Below, one piece after another: positions 51,425 through 59,472 of a stretch of 64,000 bases of DNA. This DNA comes from SXOA01 sp051004015 (lineage in GTDB: Bacteria; Planctomycetota; Planctomycetia; Pirellulales; Pirellulaceae): NCBI GenBank assembly GCA_051004015.1, contig JBPCKT010000149.1, positions 1 to 64,000 of the forward strand, given 5' to 3'. Positions within the stretch are counted from its first letter, which is position 1; each line of letters opens with the position of its first letter. A program made the position numbers and the translations under genes. The notes beneath the pieces are model-generated. The model ran no database searches, was not told the origin of the DNA, and worked only from the letters and a program-made list of their open reading frames with translations.

Positions 51425-53962
51425 TCAGTGATTAAACAAAAACTCTCGCCCGCTCAGCACGCTCCAGTACAAATCTTCGATCACCCCCCGCCGCTCTTCC
51501 GGCTTGGCGGCAGCGAGCTCGGCGGAGAGCTTTTGCTTCTCGGCGTCACTGGGGAAGCGGGAGAGCGCTGCCAGGTACAAATCTTCGATCACCTTGTCGT
51601 TGGAAGCCTCCGCGGACGCTTTCTCCGCGGCGCTCCCTTTGGCTTCCAGCTTCTTGTTCACGGTGTCGCCGTTGAACATGTGCAGGACCTGGGTCATGCT
51701 CGGCTCGTCGCTTCGTTCGCAGTCGCAGGTGATCAGGCGGACCGGCTGGCCGAAGGTTTTCAGGAAGTAGGAATCGACGGAGACGTCCGGCAGTTGCAGG
51801 GCTCGCCTAGCCGGGGCGGGGTCCCCCGGTTTGCCGTCGGCTTTGAGATAGATGAACTTCGTCGGCGAGTCGGTCACCTGCGAAATCGCGTCCAGCAGCA
51901 CTTCCGCCTTCAGCCGCCGGGGAGTGTAGCGGGCATAGAACCGCTCATCGGCTCTGTTCTCCGGCAGCGGAGCGGAATCCCGCTGATAGGCCGCCGATTG
52001 CAGAATGGCCCGCATGAGCTGCTTGAGGTCGTAATTGTTGTCGGCGAAATATTTGGCCGCGGCGTCGAGCAGCTTTTCGTTGCTCGCCGGGTTGGTGACA
52101 CGCATGTCATCGACCCGCTCGACTAGGCCGACGCCGAAGAAATTAGCCCACATGCGGTTGGTGATGGCCCGCGTGAAGTAGGGGTTGTCCTTCGACGTGA
52201 GCCACTGAGCGAGGGCAATCCGCCGGTCGCCGTTGTTGTCAAACGGAATCGCCTGGCCATCCAGCGGTTGGGGAGGCTGAGGAGTGCCGCGGCTGGGCTG
52301 AATAAGCTCACCCTGCGTGTCGGAGTAGACGGTCCGCAAGCCGTCGCCGCCGCGGAAGTCGCCCCCCCAACCCTTGGCCCGCACGCGGCTGAACATGTTG
52401 GCCATGCCGTAGTACTGGTCGTTGGTCCATTTTTCCAGCGGGTGGTTGTGGCACTTGGCACAGCCAATGGAGAGCCCCAAAAACGCCTGGCTCACCGTTT
52501 CCGCCATCACCTCCGGGTCCTGATGCAGCGCGTAGAAATTGGCCGCCCCATTTTCGTGCGTGCTGCCGCTGGCGGTGACAATCTCGTAGACGAACTTGTC
52601 CCACGGCTTATTCTGCTCGACGCTCTTGCGAATGAAGCCGTAGTACGCCTTGATCGCGTCCGGCCTCAGGCGCTCGCCGGACAGCAGCAGCAAATCCGAC
52701 CATTTATAGGCCCAGTAATCGACAAACTCCGGCCGGCTGAGGAGCTGGTCAATCAGCTTGTCCCGCTTGTCGGCGGAGGCATCGGCGAGGAACGCCCGCG
52801 TCTCGTCAGCCGTCGGCAGCGTGCCGATGGTGTCGAGGAAGGCCCGCCGCAGGAACGTTCCGTCATCGCAGGTGGGAGACGGCGGAAGCTTGAGTGCGGT
52901 CAGCTTTTCGTTCACCAGGTCGTCCAGAAAGTTCCGCCGTTCCGCATTCGCAAAGACCTCGGGCTTGACGTCATTCACATACGGCACAGTCAGGAAAGCC
53001 ATCGCGTTGTAGTTCAGATACCAGACTTTAATCGCCCCTTCGCCGCTGCCAACGATTTTCACTTCGCCACGCTCGCCGACGGACGCCACAGAGCTCGTCA
53101 CCGACGTATATTTTGCCCAGCGAGTCGCATCCTCGACATGTCCATCGGTGAAATGCGCCAGCACAATCAATTGCTGACCCGCGCCGACTCCCTGCGTCGA
53201 ATACTTCGGCAGCACTTCCAAGCTGGAAATCTGCGGATCGCTCTCCTTCGGCCCCGGCGCGCCGGAAGCAATCCATTCCGCCAATACCCGATACTCTTGC
53301 GTGGACGGATCGAGCTTGATGCCCCCCTTATGCGGCAAGAGGCCCGTCGGCTTGGTCAAAATCAAGCTCCGCCCCGGATCGCTCGGCACCACCCGCCGCC
53401 CCAGCGCCTGCCGCGTGAGATAGCTATAGTCCGCATCGACATCGAACCCAAACAGCGTCAGCCGAAAACCCTTCTGCCCTGCCCGCGCTCCGTGACAAGC
53501 CCCGGCATTGCAACCTTGCTTCGATAGCACCGACTCCACATGATTCCGAAAGCTCCACGCAAACGGCTGGTCCTGGCCAGTCACCGTAACTTCGGACGTC
53601 GCCGTTTGTTCGCCAACCTTTGCGGAAATCGTCGCCTTCCCGTTGCCGACGGGAATTGCTACGGAGTTCTCAACCTTGACGACCCTCTCATCGCTGCTCG
53701 AAAACTGCACCCCTTCCGTCGCCTGGCCGAACATCTGCTCGCCGCGCTTCCATTGGGGGACGAGGGTTTGGCGAGATTCTTTGGTGGACAGGCTAATTTT
53801 GGCGGGAAGCAAGATGACCTCTTGCGCCAGCAGTGATTTGCATCCTATTGAAAGAATTAGAATGCTCAGACAAAAACAAAATGTCCGGCAAGTCCGACCA
53901 TTCTGGCAATCAATACCCTCTCGCGCGCGCATCGTCCGTTCCTTCACTTGAAAGTCGCTCAT
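51425..53962 (-). CDS. Exported Ig-like + cytochrome-like + DUF1549/DUF1553 protein
   Basis: An 845-residue protein. Its first ATG overlaps the toxin gene stop (ATGA); a second ATG ten codons later is also possible. The leader is CRTFCFCLSILILSIGCKSL, then LAQ. A BIG2-like Ig domain (residues about 45-130) precedes a cytochrome-like part with the unusual haem-type motif GCNAGACHG (CX4CH). A second Ig-like segment follows (VLPKYSTQGVGAGQQLIVLA), then DUF1549 (LRRAFLDTIGTLPTADETRA, canonical CAKCHNHP) and DUF1553 (ITNRMWANFFGVGLVERVDD). Periplasmic. It is the last gene after a toxin-antitoxin pair on the same strand. Confidence 0.9.
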   Translation of the reverse strand: MSDFQVKERTMRAREGIDCQNGRTCRTFCFCLSILILSIGCKSLLAQEVILLPAKISLSTKESRQTLVPQWKRGEQMFGQATEGVQFSSSDERVVKVENSVAIPVGNGKATISAKVGEQTATSEVTVTGQDQPFAWSFRNHVESVLSKQGCNAGACHGARAGQKGFRLTLFGFDVDADYSYLTRQALGRRVVPSDPGRSLILTKPTGLLPHKGGIKLDPSTQEYRVLAEWIASGAPGPKESDPQISSLEVLPKYSTQGVGAGQQLIVLAHFTDGHVEDATRWAKYTSVTSSVASVGERGEVKIVGSGEGAIKVWYLNYNAMAFLTVPYVNDVKPEVFANAERRNFLDDLVNEKLTALKLPPSPTCDDGTFLRRAFLDTIGTLPTADETRAFLADASADKRDKLIDQLLSRPEFVDYWAYKWSDLLLLSGERLRPDAIKAYYGFIRKSVEQNKPWDKFVYEIVTASGSTHENGAANFYALHQDPEVMAETVSQAFLGLSIGCAKCHNHPLEKWTNDQYYGMANMFSRVRAKGWGGDFRGGDGLRTVYSDTQGELIQPSRGTPQPPQPLDGQAIPFDNNGDRRIALAQWLTSKDNPYFTRAITNRMWANFFGVGLVERVDDMRVTNPASNEKLLDAAAKYFADNNYDLKQLMRAILQSAAYQRDSAPLPENRADERFYARYTPRRLKAEVLLDAISQVTDSPTKFIYLKADGKPGDPAPARRALQLPDVSVDSYFLKTFGQPVRLITCDCERSDEPSMTQVLHMFNGDTVNKKLEAKGSAAEKASAEASNDKVIEDLYLAALSRFPSDAEKQKLSAELAAAKPEERRGVIEDLYWSVLSGREFLFNH

Positions 53963-54225
53963 TCAGATTCTTCCGGAGCATGCCAAACAGCCGACACCAG
54001 CACCTTCATATCATGGCCGTTCACCTCGAAATCGACCCCCAGTGACAAAACGGCAATCGCCCCTGCGTTCGAAACCACTTCGTATTTTTCATCGAAGGGA
54101 TTCTCCGACAGCAGCCGGTCGATTTCATTTGCGGCGTCAGCAACCGTCTGGCGGTCAGTGGAGTCCAGCCATAGACGCGCGAGTTCGTTCGCAGCATCGG
54201 GCTCCCAGATGACGGTGTATTTCAT
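53959..54225 (-). CDS. RelE/ParE-like toxin, copy 2
   Basis: An 88-residue protein, MKYTVIWEPDAANELARLWL, then STDRQTVADAANEIDRLLSE and SNAGAIAVLSLGVDFEVNGH. It is a paralogue of the protein at 33948, with the same order of conserved words and the same length class. ATGA overlaps connect it to the antitoxin upstream and to the DUF1549/1553 gene downstream. Activity is unproven. Confidence 0.78.
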   Translation of the reverse strand: MKYTVIWEPDAANELARLWLDSTDRQTVADAANEIDRLLSENPFDEKYEVVSNAGAIAVLSLGVDFEVNGHDMKVLVSAVWHAPEESE

Positions 54226-54467
54226 GGGAACTTTTCCGGATGTTCCTTCCGCATTTTCTCCCAGAACAACGCGAGGGTGGTTCCGCCCGGCTCAGCAAGT
54301 CGCCGGGCGCGTTCGTCAGGGGTCAAAGGGGACTTCACGCTTCGCGGAGTCAAGTCTGCGGGGACAAAGTATCCCAGTAGCTTTCCACTCGTGTCTCGTA
54401 ATGTCAGGTATTCGTGCGCATGGTTAAGACGCGAAACGGTGTCAGCATCCAACGTGACTTGAGTCAT
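54222..54467 (-). CDS. Antitoxin-like protein, copy 2
   Basis: An 81-residue protein, MTQVTLDADTVSRLNHAHEY, with LTLRDTSGKLLGYFVPADLT, the same design as the copy at 34229 (VxL...DxSGxxLGYF). The C-terminus is helical and basic (LFWEKMRKEHPEKFP). Its last four bases overlap the toxin start. It lies 38 bp after the DUF1501 gene's stop on the same strand. Confidence 0.75.
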   Translation of the reverse strand: MTQVTLDADTVSRLNHAHEYLTLRDTSGKLLGYFVPADLTPRSVKSPLTPDERARRLAEPGGTTLALFWEKMRKEHPEKFP

Positions 54468-54505
54468 TGTATTCTCCTCCTTTCTGCGGTTTGCCGCAGT
54501 GTTCT

Positions 54506-55885
54506 CTAAAACAGCTCCTTCACCTCATGCTTCCCAAAGTCCACCAGCGGGAACGGCCGGCCCGCCGGCCCCGGCAGCGAAGTTTCCAGGTCGAAGCCGA
54601 GGCTCTTGTAAATGGTGCCGACGATTTCCGGCGGCTCAACGGGACGTTCGGCGGGGTAGGCGCCGATGGGGTCGCTGCGGCCGATGGCCCGGCCCCCCTG
54701 GATGCCGCCGCCGGCGAAGTAGGCGGAGAAGCACTGCGGCCAGTGGTCCCGCCCGCCGGCCGGGTTGATCCGCGGCGTGCGGCCGAACTCCGCCAGGTTG
54801 CAGACCAGCGTCTCGGCCAGCATCCCCCGCTCGCTCAGGTCTTCGATCAGGGCGGCATACGCCTGGTCATACATCGGGGCGACGATGTTTTTCATCCCCT
54901 CGATGCTGGTGAAGGGTTTGCTGCCGTGGATGTCCCAGGTGATTTCGTCGAACACAGTGAGGAACGTATTCACCGTCACGAACCGCACCCCCGCCTCAAT
55001 CAGCCGCCGGGCGAGCAGGCAGCACTGCCCGAACCGGTTCAGCCCATACTTCTCCCGCAGCGCTTGCGGCTCTTTGGTCAGGTCGAAGGCGGCCCGGGCT
55101 TGCGGGCTGGTCATCATGCGGTAGGCAGCTTCGAAGTTGGCGTCCATCAGCTTGGCGCTGGGGCTGGCGTCGAATTCTTTCACCTTCTCTTCCACAATCT
55201 GCCGCATGCGGCGGCGGCGGTCGAGCCGGGCATCCCCCAGTTCCGCCGGCGGCAGCAGGTCCGGCACCTTGAAGTTCGGCTTGCTCGGGTCGGCGAGGAG
55301 CACGAAGGGGTCGTAAGCTTTGCCGAGAAAACCCGCCTCTTGTCCATGCGGCAAATTCCCGCCCGTCGAGCCCATCTTCTCGGGCAGGACGACATGTGGC
55401 GGCAAGTCAGTCTTCGGCCCCCGCAGATACGCCAGGGCACAGCCGGCATGCGGCGAGTTGATGCCGCCCGTGAACAGCCGCCCGGTCTGCAGCATCTGAT
55501 GTCCCGTATCATGCACGGCGGCGGCAGTGTGGTAGCAGCTCCGGACGAGCGAGAACTTGTCGGCAATCTGGGCATGCCGCGGCAGGATTTCCGTAATCTG
55601 GAATTCCCCTTTCGTGGAGATCGGCTTGAACGGCCCCCGAATCTCCGCTGCCGCGTCGGGCTTGGGATCGAAGGTGTCCATCTGACTCGGCGCACCGAGG
55701 TTGAAAATCATGATCACCGAGCGGTTGTCATGCTCCTTCTTCTTCTCTTCCGCGGCCGCCCCCTCCGCCGCCAACAATTGCGGCAGCGTCAGCCCCACCG
55801 CCCCCAAGGCTCCCACCTGCAAGAAATCCCGCCTGGTCACCCCATCGCAAGTATGCGCCGTCCCTTCGCCTGTAATTCTCAGCAT
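54506..55885 (-). CDS. DUF1501 family Tat-exported protein
   Basis: A 459-residue protein. I chose ATG 55885 (MLRITGEGTAHTCDGVTRRD), with GGGAG eight bases upstream, over a start 34 codons earlier. Tat leader TRRDFLQVGALGAVGLTLPQ. Hallmarks: VIMIFNLGAPSQMDTFDPKP, LVRSCYHTAAAVHDTGHQML, LLARRLIEAGVRFVTVNTFL and LVCNLAEFGRTPRINPAGGR. Similar in subgroup to the copy at 14153. It lies upstream of the toxin-antitoxin pair and the DUF1549/1553 gene, the reverse of the usual DUF1553-DUF1501 order. Confidence 0.92.
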   Translation of the reverse strand: MLRITGEGTAHTCDGVTRRDFLQVGALGAVGLTLPQLLAAEGAAAEEKKKEHDNRSVIMIFNLGAPSQMDTFDPKPDAAAEIRGPFKPISTKGEFQITEILPRHAQIADKFSLVRSCYHTAAAVHDTGHQMLQTGRLFTGGINSPHAGCALAYLRGPKTDLPPHVVLPEKMGSTGGNLPHGQEAGFLGKAYDPFVLLADPSKPNFKVPDLLPPAELGDARLDRRRRMRQIVEEKVKEFDASPSAKLMDANFEAAYRMMTSPQARAAFDLTKEPQALREKYGLNRFGQCCLLARRLIEAGVRFVTVNTFLTVFDEITWDIHGSKPFTSIEGMKNIVAPMYDQAYAALIEDLSERGMLAETLVCNLAEFGRTPRINPAGGRDHWPQCFSAYFAGGGIQGGRAIGRSDPIGAYPAERPVEPPEIVGTIYKSLGFDLETSLPGPAGRPFPLVDFGKHEVKELF

Positions 55886-56691
55886 CGCTGCATCTCCCGC
55901 AGTAAAAACGCCGGCACCCGCCAACCGCCCCAGCCGCTTCTTTTCCAAAAGGAAAGGGAGCCCGGCAAAGGCGTGGTTCGTAGCCATTCAGAGTACCACG
56001 GCTAGGAGGGAAGGGCAATTTCCGGGCGGACGCGACTGGTGGTTCCAATGGCCCGCCCGTGCCGCCCCGAACCCACCTGATTGGGGCATTTTGATTCATG
56101 TTTTCGACTTATTGTTTTCAATGTAACTTACGACATAAACATTAAGTGTAATGTTATTGTTACCTTTCACTTACGATTTTGATTCACGCCGTAAGTCCAT
56201 GAATCAAGACCCGAAAATGGCCCTTTTTGATTCACCGAAACCGGCAAAGGGCTCTTTCCGCGGCTGAATCAATATTGCGGGCTCGGCGCGGTCGCCGCCC
56301 GGCCGTAGAGATCATCGAGGCACGACTCTTCCGACTCGGCTTTCGCGCGCAACTTCAGCGCCGGCCATTTGTCCATGGAATGCACGGTCTACTACCAATT
56401 CGCCAAAGCCGCCGGCCCGGCATTTTCCGCAAGGAAAGGGCGATTGCTACAGGTACGCGCCGGACCGACTACCGCAATTATACTCTTGTTCACGTTCCAA
56501 ACAGGACTTTTCATGGGCGTCGGTCGATTTTTTGCAAGAATATTACCCCGGCCCACCTGGCTTCGATTACCACGGTTGAGGCGGATATCTGAAGAGAATC
56601 AGGCATGGTACATTCAGCACGGTGTTGGGCGGACTCCGTTGGACCGTCACCACCTCGTTTTGCGCGAATATTTCCATCAGGAGACTCTGGC
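55886..56691. other. 806-bp divergent intergenic region, A+T-rich centre
   Basis: It separates the DUF1501 gene from the histone-like gene. The middle (about 56090-56240) is strikingly A+T-rich and contains repeats of TTTTGATTCA in both orientations. The right part (56240-56690) has no convincing gene; short frames there lack start signals and known features. Confidence 0.6.
56089..56234. repeat. TTTTGATTCA repeats and nested palindromes
   Basis: Direct copies of TTTTGATTCA lie at 56089-56098, 56177-56186 and 56225-56234; an inverted copy CATGAATCAA is at 56198-56207 and TGAATCAA recurs near 56264. Palindromes AACATTA-AGTG-TAATGTT (about 56139-56156) and ACTTACG...CGTAAGT (56169-56196, enclosing one copy) add to the pattern. 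The layout is operator- or iteron-like. Confidence 0.75.
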
Positions 56692-57078
56692 ATGGCAAAC
56701 GGTAACGAGACAGAAACGAAGCCTAACTTGACTTCAACCATGAACATGGCGGGAGGCGCCGCCGCAGGCGCCGCCGCGGGGGCGCTGATGGGCCCCCTGG
56801 GGGCGGCCGTCGGTGCCGTGGTCGGCGGCATCGCGGGGGCGAACGCCCGCGACATTGCAAGGTCCAGGCCGGTGCAGAAACTGATGTCGGGGGCCTCGTC
56901 CAAGAAAATCGTGGCCAAATTAACGGCCAAGAAAGCACCCGCCAAGAAGAAGCCCGCCAAGAAGGCACCTGTCAAGAAGGCCTCGGCCAAAAAGACACTC
57001 GCCAAGAAAGCATCGGCTAAGAAAGCTCCACCGAAAAAAGGTGCGGCTAAGAAGCCTGTTGCCAAGCGAAAGAAATGA
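56692..57078 (+). CDS. Glycine-zipper + histone H1-like Lys/Ala-rich protein
   Basis: A 128-residue protein; AGGAG lies eight bases before ATG. After a polar start (MANGNETETKPNLTSTMNMA) comes a glycine-zipper segment, GGAAAGAAAGALMGPLGAAV, then GAVVGGIAGANA, which can insert in a membrane or oligomerise. The C-terminal half is a long KKAPAKKKPAKKAPVKKASA-type tail, as in bacterial histone H1-like (Hc1/AlgP-type) proteins. It may tie DNA or another polyanion to a membrane or protein assembly; this combination is unusual. The AAGAAG-type coding repeats make the tail prone to length variation. Confidence 0.8.
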   Translation: MANGNETETKPNLTSTMNMAGGAAAGAAAGALMGPLGAAVGAVVGGIAGANARDIARSRPVQKLMSGASSKKIVAKLTAKKAPAKKKPAKKAPVKKASAKKTLAKKASAKKAPPKKGAAKKPVAKRKK

Positions 57079-57141
57079 TGACCTGGCGCTCGCGACCGCG
57101 CCAGGTAGTGACCGCTGGAACCCAAGGACAGTCGCCGTGCC

Positions 57142-59472
57142 TCACTGCCGCACGCGGGCCACCCGCAGGCCGTGCGTGCGGTTCTGAGTTTTCGCGCCCG
57201 TGCCAAAGAAGATGGACGCTCGGCAAAAGCCCGAGTCGAGCTCCCAACATCCGCCGCGCATTGCCTGGGTGACGACTCCGTTTCCCGTGAGCACGTCGTC
57301 GCAGAACTCCCAGACATTGCCGTGCATGTCATGCAGCCCCAGCTGGTTCGGGCGATAGACGCCGACGTGGCTCGGCTGTTTCGGGCGGCTGGCGTGCTCA
57401 AAATTCGCTTGCGCCGGCAGCAACTTCAGCGAAGGCTCGTCACCGTAGAAATCAAAGGCGGTATCCAGACTCTCAATCGGGCCGCCGCGGCAGGCGTATT
57501 CCCATTCCACCTGCGTGGGCAACCGATAGATCCAGCCTGGCTCCTTAACCTTCTCGTTGAGCAGGTCGACGAACTGCCGTGCTTCCTCCCAGCAGAGGCC
57601 CCCCACTGGGAATCGCTTCAACTCTTCCTGCAAAACGCCCTGCACGGTTGGCAATTCGCTCGGTAGTTTTCCCGTCACCTTTTCCCACTCCTCCCGCGTG
57701 ACCTCGTACATCCCAAGAAAAAAGTCCTCGTGGAACTCTGCTTCTTTATCCCCCGGCTTGCCACCGCCGCCGCCGAGGAGCCCCTTTCCCTTGGGAACGA
57801 GCACGAATTGCATCCCCACGGCATTGGTAAATGCCGACACGGCTGCCTGGCGCGGCGGGCTTCCCGACTTAACCCACTTCGCCCCCTGGATTTTGCCATG
57901 CTTGTCTTTGCCCGATGAGTCCTTGAGCACGTCCCCTTCCCCTTCGTCAAAGTGGTAGAGAGCAATCGTGTCCGAATCGGGTTCAAAACGAGGCTTGGGA
58001 GTGAAGTTTTCCTGATACCGCTCCCCGGAGGAGACACGAACCTCGTCGATGTCTCCTTGAAAGGTCACGTCGCGCGCCTTCGGATTGGCCGGAAGGCGGA
58101 GTCGCAGGCGCGACTCCTGAGTCAGGAAGACGATCGGCAGCGGCTCTCCTTGCAATTCGCCGTTGACAAAGAACGAGACACCCTTCGGGCCGCTGCAGAG
58201 CGCGACATGCGCAGCTTGGCCCTCCACGATCTTGTCGCTCGCATAGATGGTTGGCGCAGGACGCGACGTCGGTCCGCCCGCCGCCCATTTGGGACCTGGA
58301 TAGCGATTTCTTACCGACAGCCAGACCGGATGCACCATGAACACCAGGGATGCTTCGCCGTCCTTTGGAAACGGCTCGCGGGGCGTGACCCACCCCTCGA
58401 CCGTCCAGGGTTCCCGTGCCTTCAGAATCATTGCGTCGGTTTCGAGCTGATCTCCCTCACCAGCAAACCGAAGGGCGTAACCCGCGGGCGCTGCCGCCGC
58501 GGTGGTGGAGGACCTCTTATCCGAGTTGGCTCCACGGGCCTTGATGGCCTGCCTCACGGCATCCACCGGCAAGGCCACGCGAAATCCGATGGAACCTGCG
58601 CGGGTGCTCTGGAAGGGGGTTTCCCTGCTCGACGCGCGGGCGTGCGTGGGAGGGCCTCCCCAACTTCCTCCGCGAACCACGCGCATCGAGCCGGTGGTCG
58701 TGGGACTCGCGGAACTGGGGCCGGCGGGGTCGATCGCCGGCCGTTTCGTCCAGAGAGCGTAGTAGGTCGCGCTCCAGCGGTCCTGCACCCACTCCCATAC
58801 ATTGCCGTGAATGTCGTGCAAGCCGAACGGATTGGCCTGCAACTCTCCCACCGCGTGCGAGCGGCCGCCGGACGCGCCGCCGATCCAGCCGGCCGCGGGC
58901 AAGCCCTCCTCCGCGCCACCCGTCCAATACAAAGTCGTCGTTCCGGCTCGGCAGGCATATTCCCACTCGGCCTCCGTCGGCAACCGGTAGCCGGTCCCTG
59001 CCAGCATCGTCACGGTTTCGCCGCTGCGTCTGTAATCTGGCTGGAAGTTCTCTTGCTGACTGAGCTTGGCACAGAATTCAGCAGCATCGTTCCAACTCAC
59101 GTTCTCGACAGGGAGGCCGGCAGTTTCAGTTCCTTCGATGGCGTCTTTTTTTTCTCCTTTCGGCGAAAACTGGGAGGGATTCTTTCCCATAACTTGCTCA
59201 TAGGCGCCCTGCGTCACCTCATGGATGCCCAGATATACAGCCTTCGTAATGATCACCTTGTGCCGCGGCCCTTCGCTCTGAATGGCATTGGGCCGGTATT
59301 CGTTGTCGTCAGGAATCTTCAAAGCGTCTTCGATTTCCTCCGGACTGCTTCCCATCATAAACTCGCCCGGCGGAATCAGAACGAACTTCATGTCGAGGCT
59401 GTTCTTGGTATTCCACCGGTACTCCGAGAGATTTGGCCCATTCTTTTTGATGCTGCCCGGCCGTTGCAGCAT
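57142..59472 (-). CDS. C-terminal part of the giant kinase: FGE-like + LamG + FGE-like domains
   Basis: A frame of up to 776 residues whose useful sequence begins at NSLDMKFVLIPPGEFMMGSS, with no credible start of its own. The first FGE-like (sulfatase-modifying/CLec-fold) domain contains YLGIHEVTQGAYEQVMGKNP, GYRLPTEAEWEYACRAGTTT, DIHGNVWEWVQDRW and VRGGSWGGPPTHARASSRET. A LamG-like domain follows (AREPWTVEGWVTP, DEVRVSSGERYQENF, ALYHFDEGEGDVLKDSSGKD). A second FGE-like domain ends the protein (GMYEVTREEWEKVTGKLP, HGNVWEFCDDVL). It continues the upstream kinase frame across a one-base insertion at 59407-59408. Catalytic Cys residues of true FGE are not evident, so binding is more likely than formylglycine synthesis. 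Confidence 0.85.
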   Translation of the reverse strand: MLQRPGSIKKNGPNLSEYRWNTKNSLDMKFVLIPPGEFMMGSSPEEIEDALKIPDDNEYRPNAIQSEGPRHKVIITKAVYLGIHEVTQGAYEQVMGKNPSQFSPKGEKKDAIEGTETAGLPVENVSWNDAAEFCAKLSQQENFQPDYRRSGETVTMLAGTGYRLPTEAEWEYACRAGTTTLYWTGGAEEGLPAAGWIGGASGGRSHAVGELQANPFGLHDIHGNVWEWVQDRWSATYYALWTKRPAIDPAGPSSASPTTTGSMRVVRGGSWGGPPTHARASSRETPFQSTRAGSIGFRVALPVDAVRQAIKARGANSDKRSSTTAAAAPAGYALRFAGEGDQLETDAMILKAREPWTVEGWVTPREPFPKDGEASLVFMVHPVWLSVRNRYPGPKWAAGGPTSRPAPTIYASDKIVEGQAAHVALCSGPKGVSFFVNGELQGEPLPIVFLTQESRLRLRLPANPKARDVTFQGDIDEVRVSSGERYQENFTPKPRFEPDSDTIALYHFDEGEGDVLKDSSGKDKHGKIQGAKWVKSGSPPRQAAVSAFTNAVGMQFVLVPKGKGLLGGGGGKPGDKEAEFHEDFFLGMYEVTREEWEKVTGKLPSELPTVQGVLQEELKRFPVGGLCWEEARQFVDLLNEKVKEPGWIYRLPTQVEWEYACRGGPIESLDTAFDFYGDEPSLKLLPAQANFEHASRPKQPSHVGVYRPNQLGLHDMHGNVWEFCDDVLTGNGVVTQAMRGGCWELDSGFCRASIFFGTGAKTQNRTHGLRVARVRQ

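Noticed and set aside
54467..56005. 512-residue plus-strand frame opposite the DUF1501 gene
   Set aside because: Antisense of a well-supported DUF1501 gene.
56227..56592. Open frames between the A+T-rich repeats and the histone-like gene
   Set aside because: No start signal, Arg-rich composition typical of random high-G+C frames.
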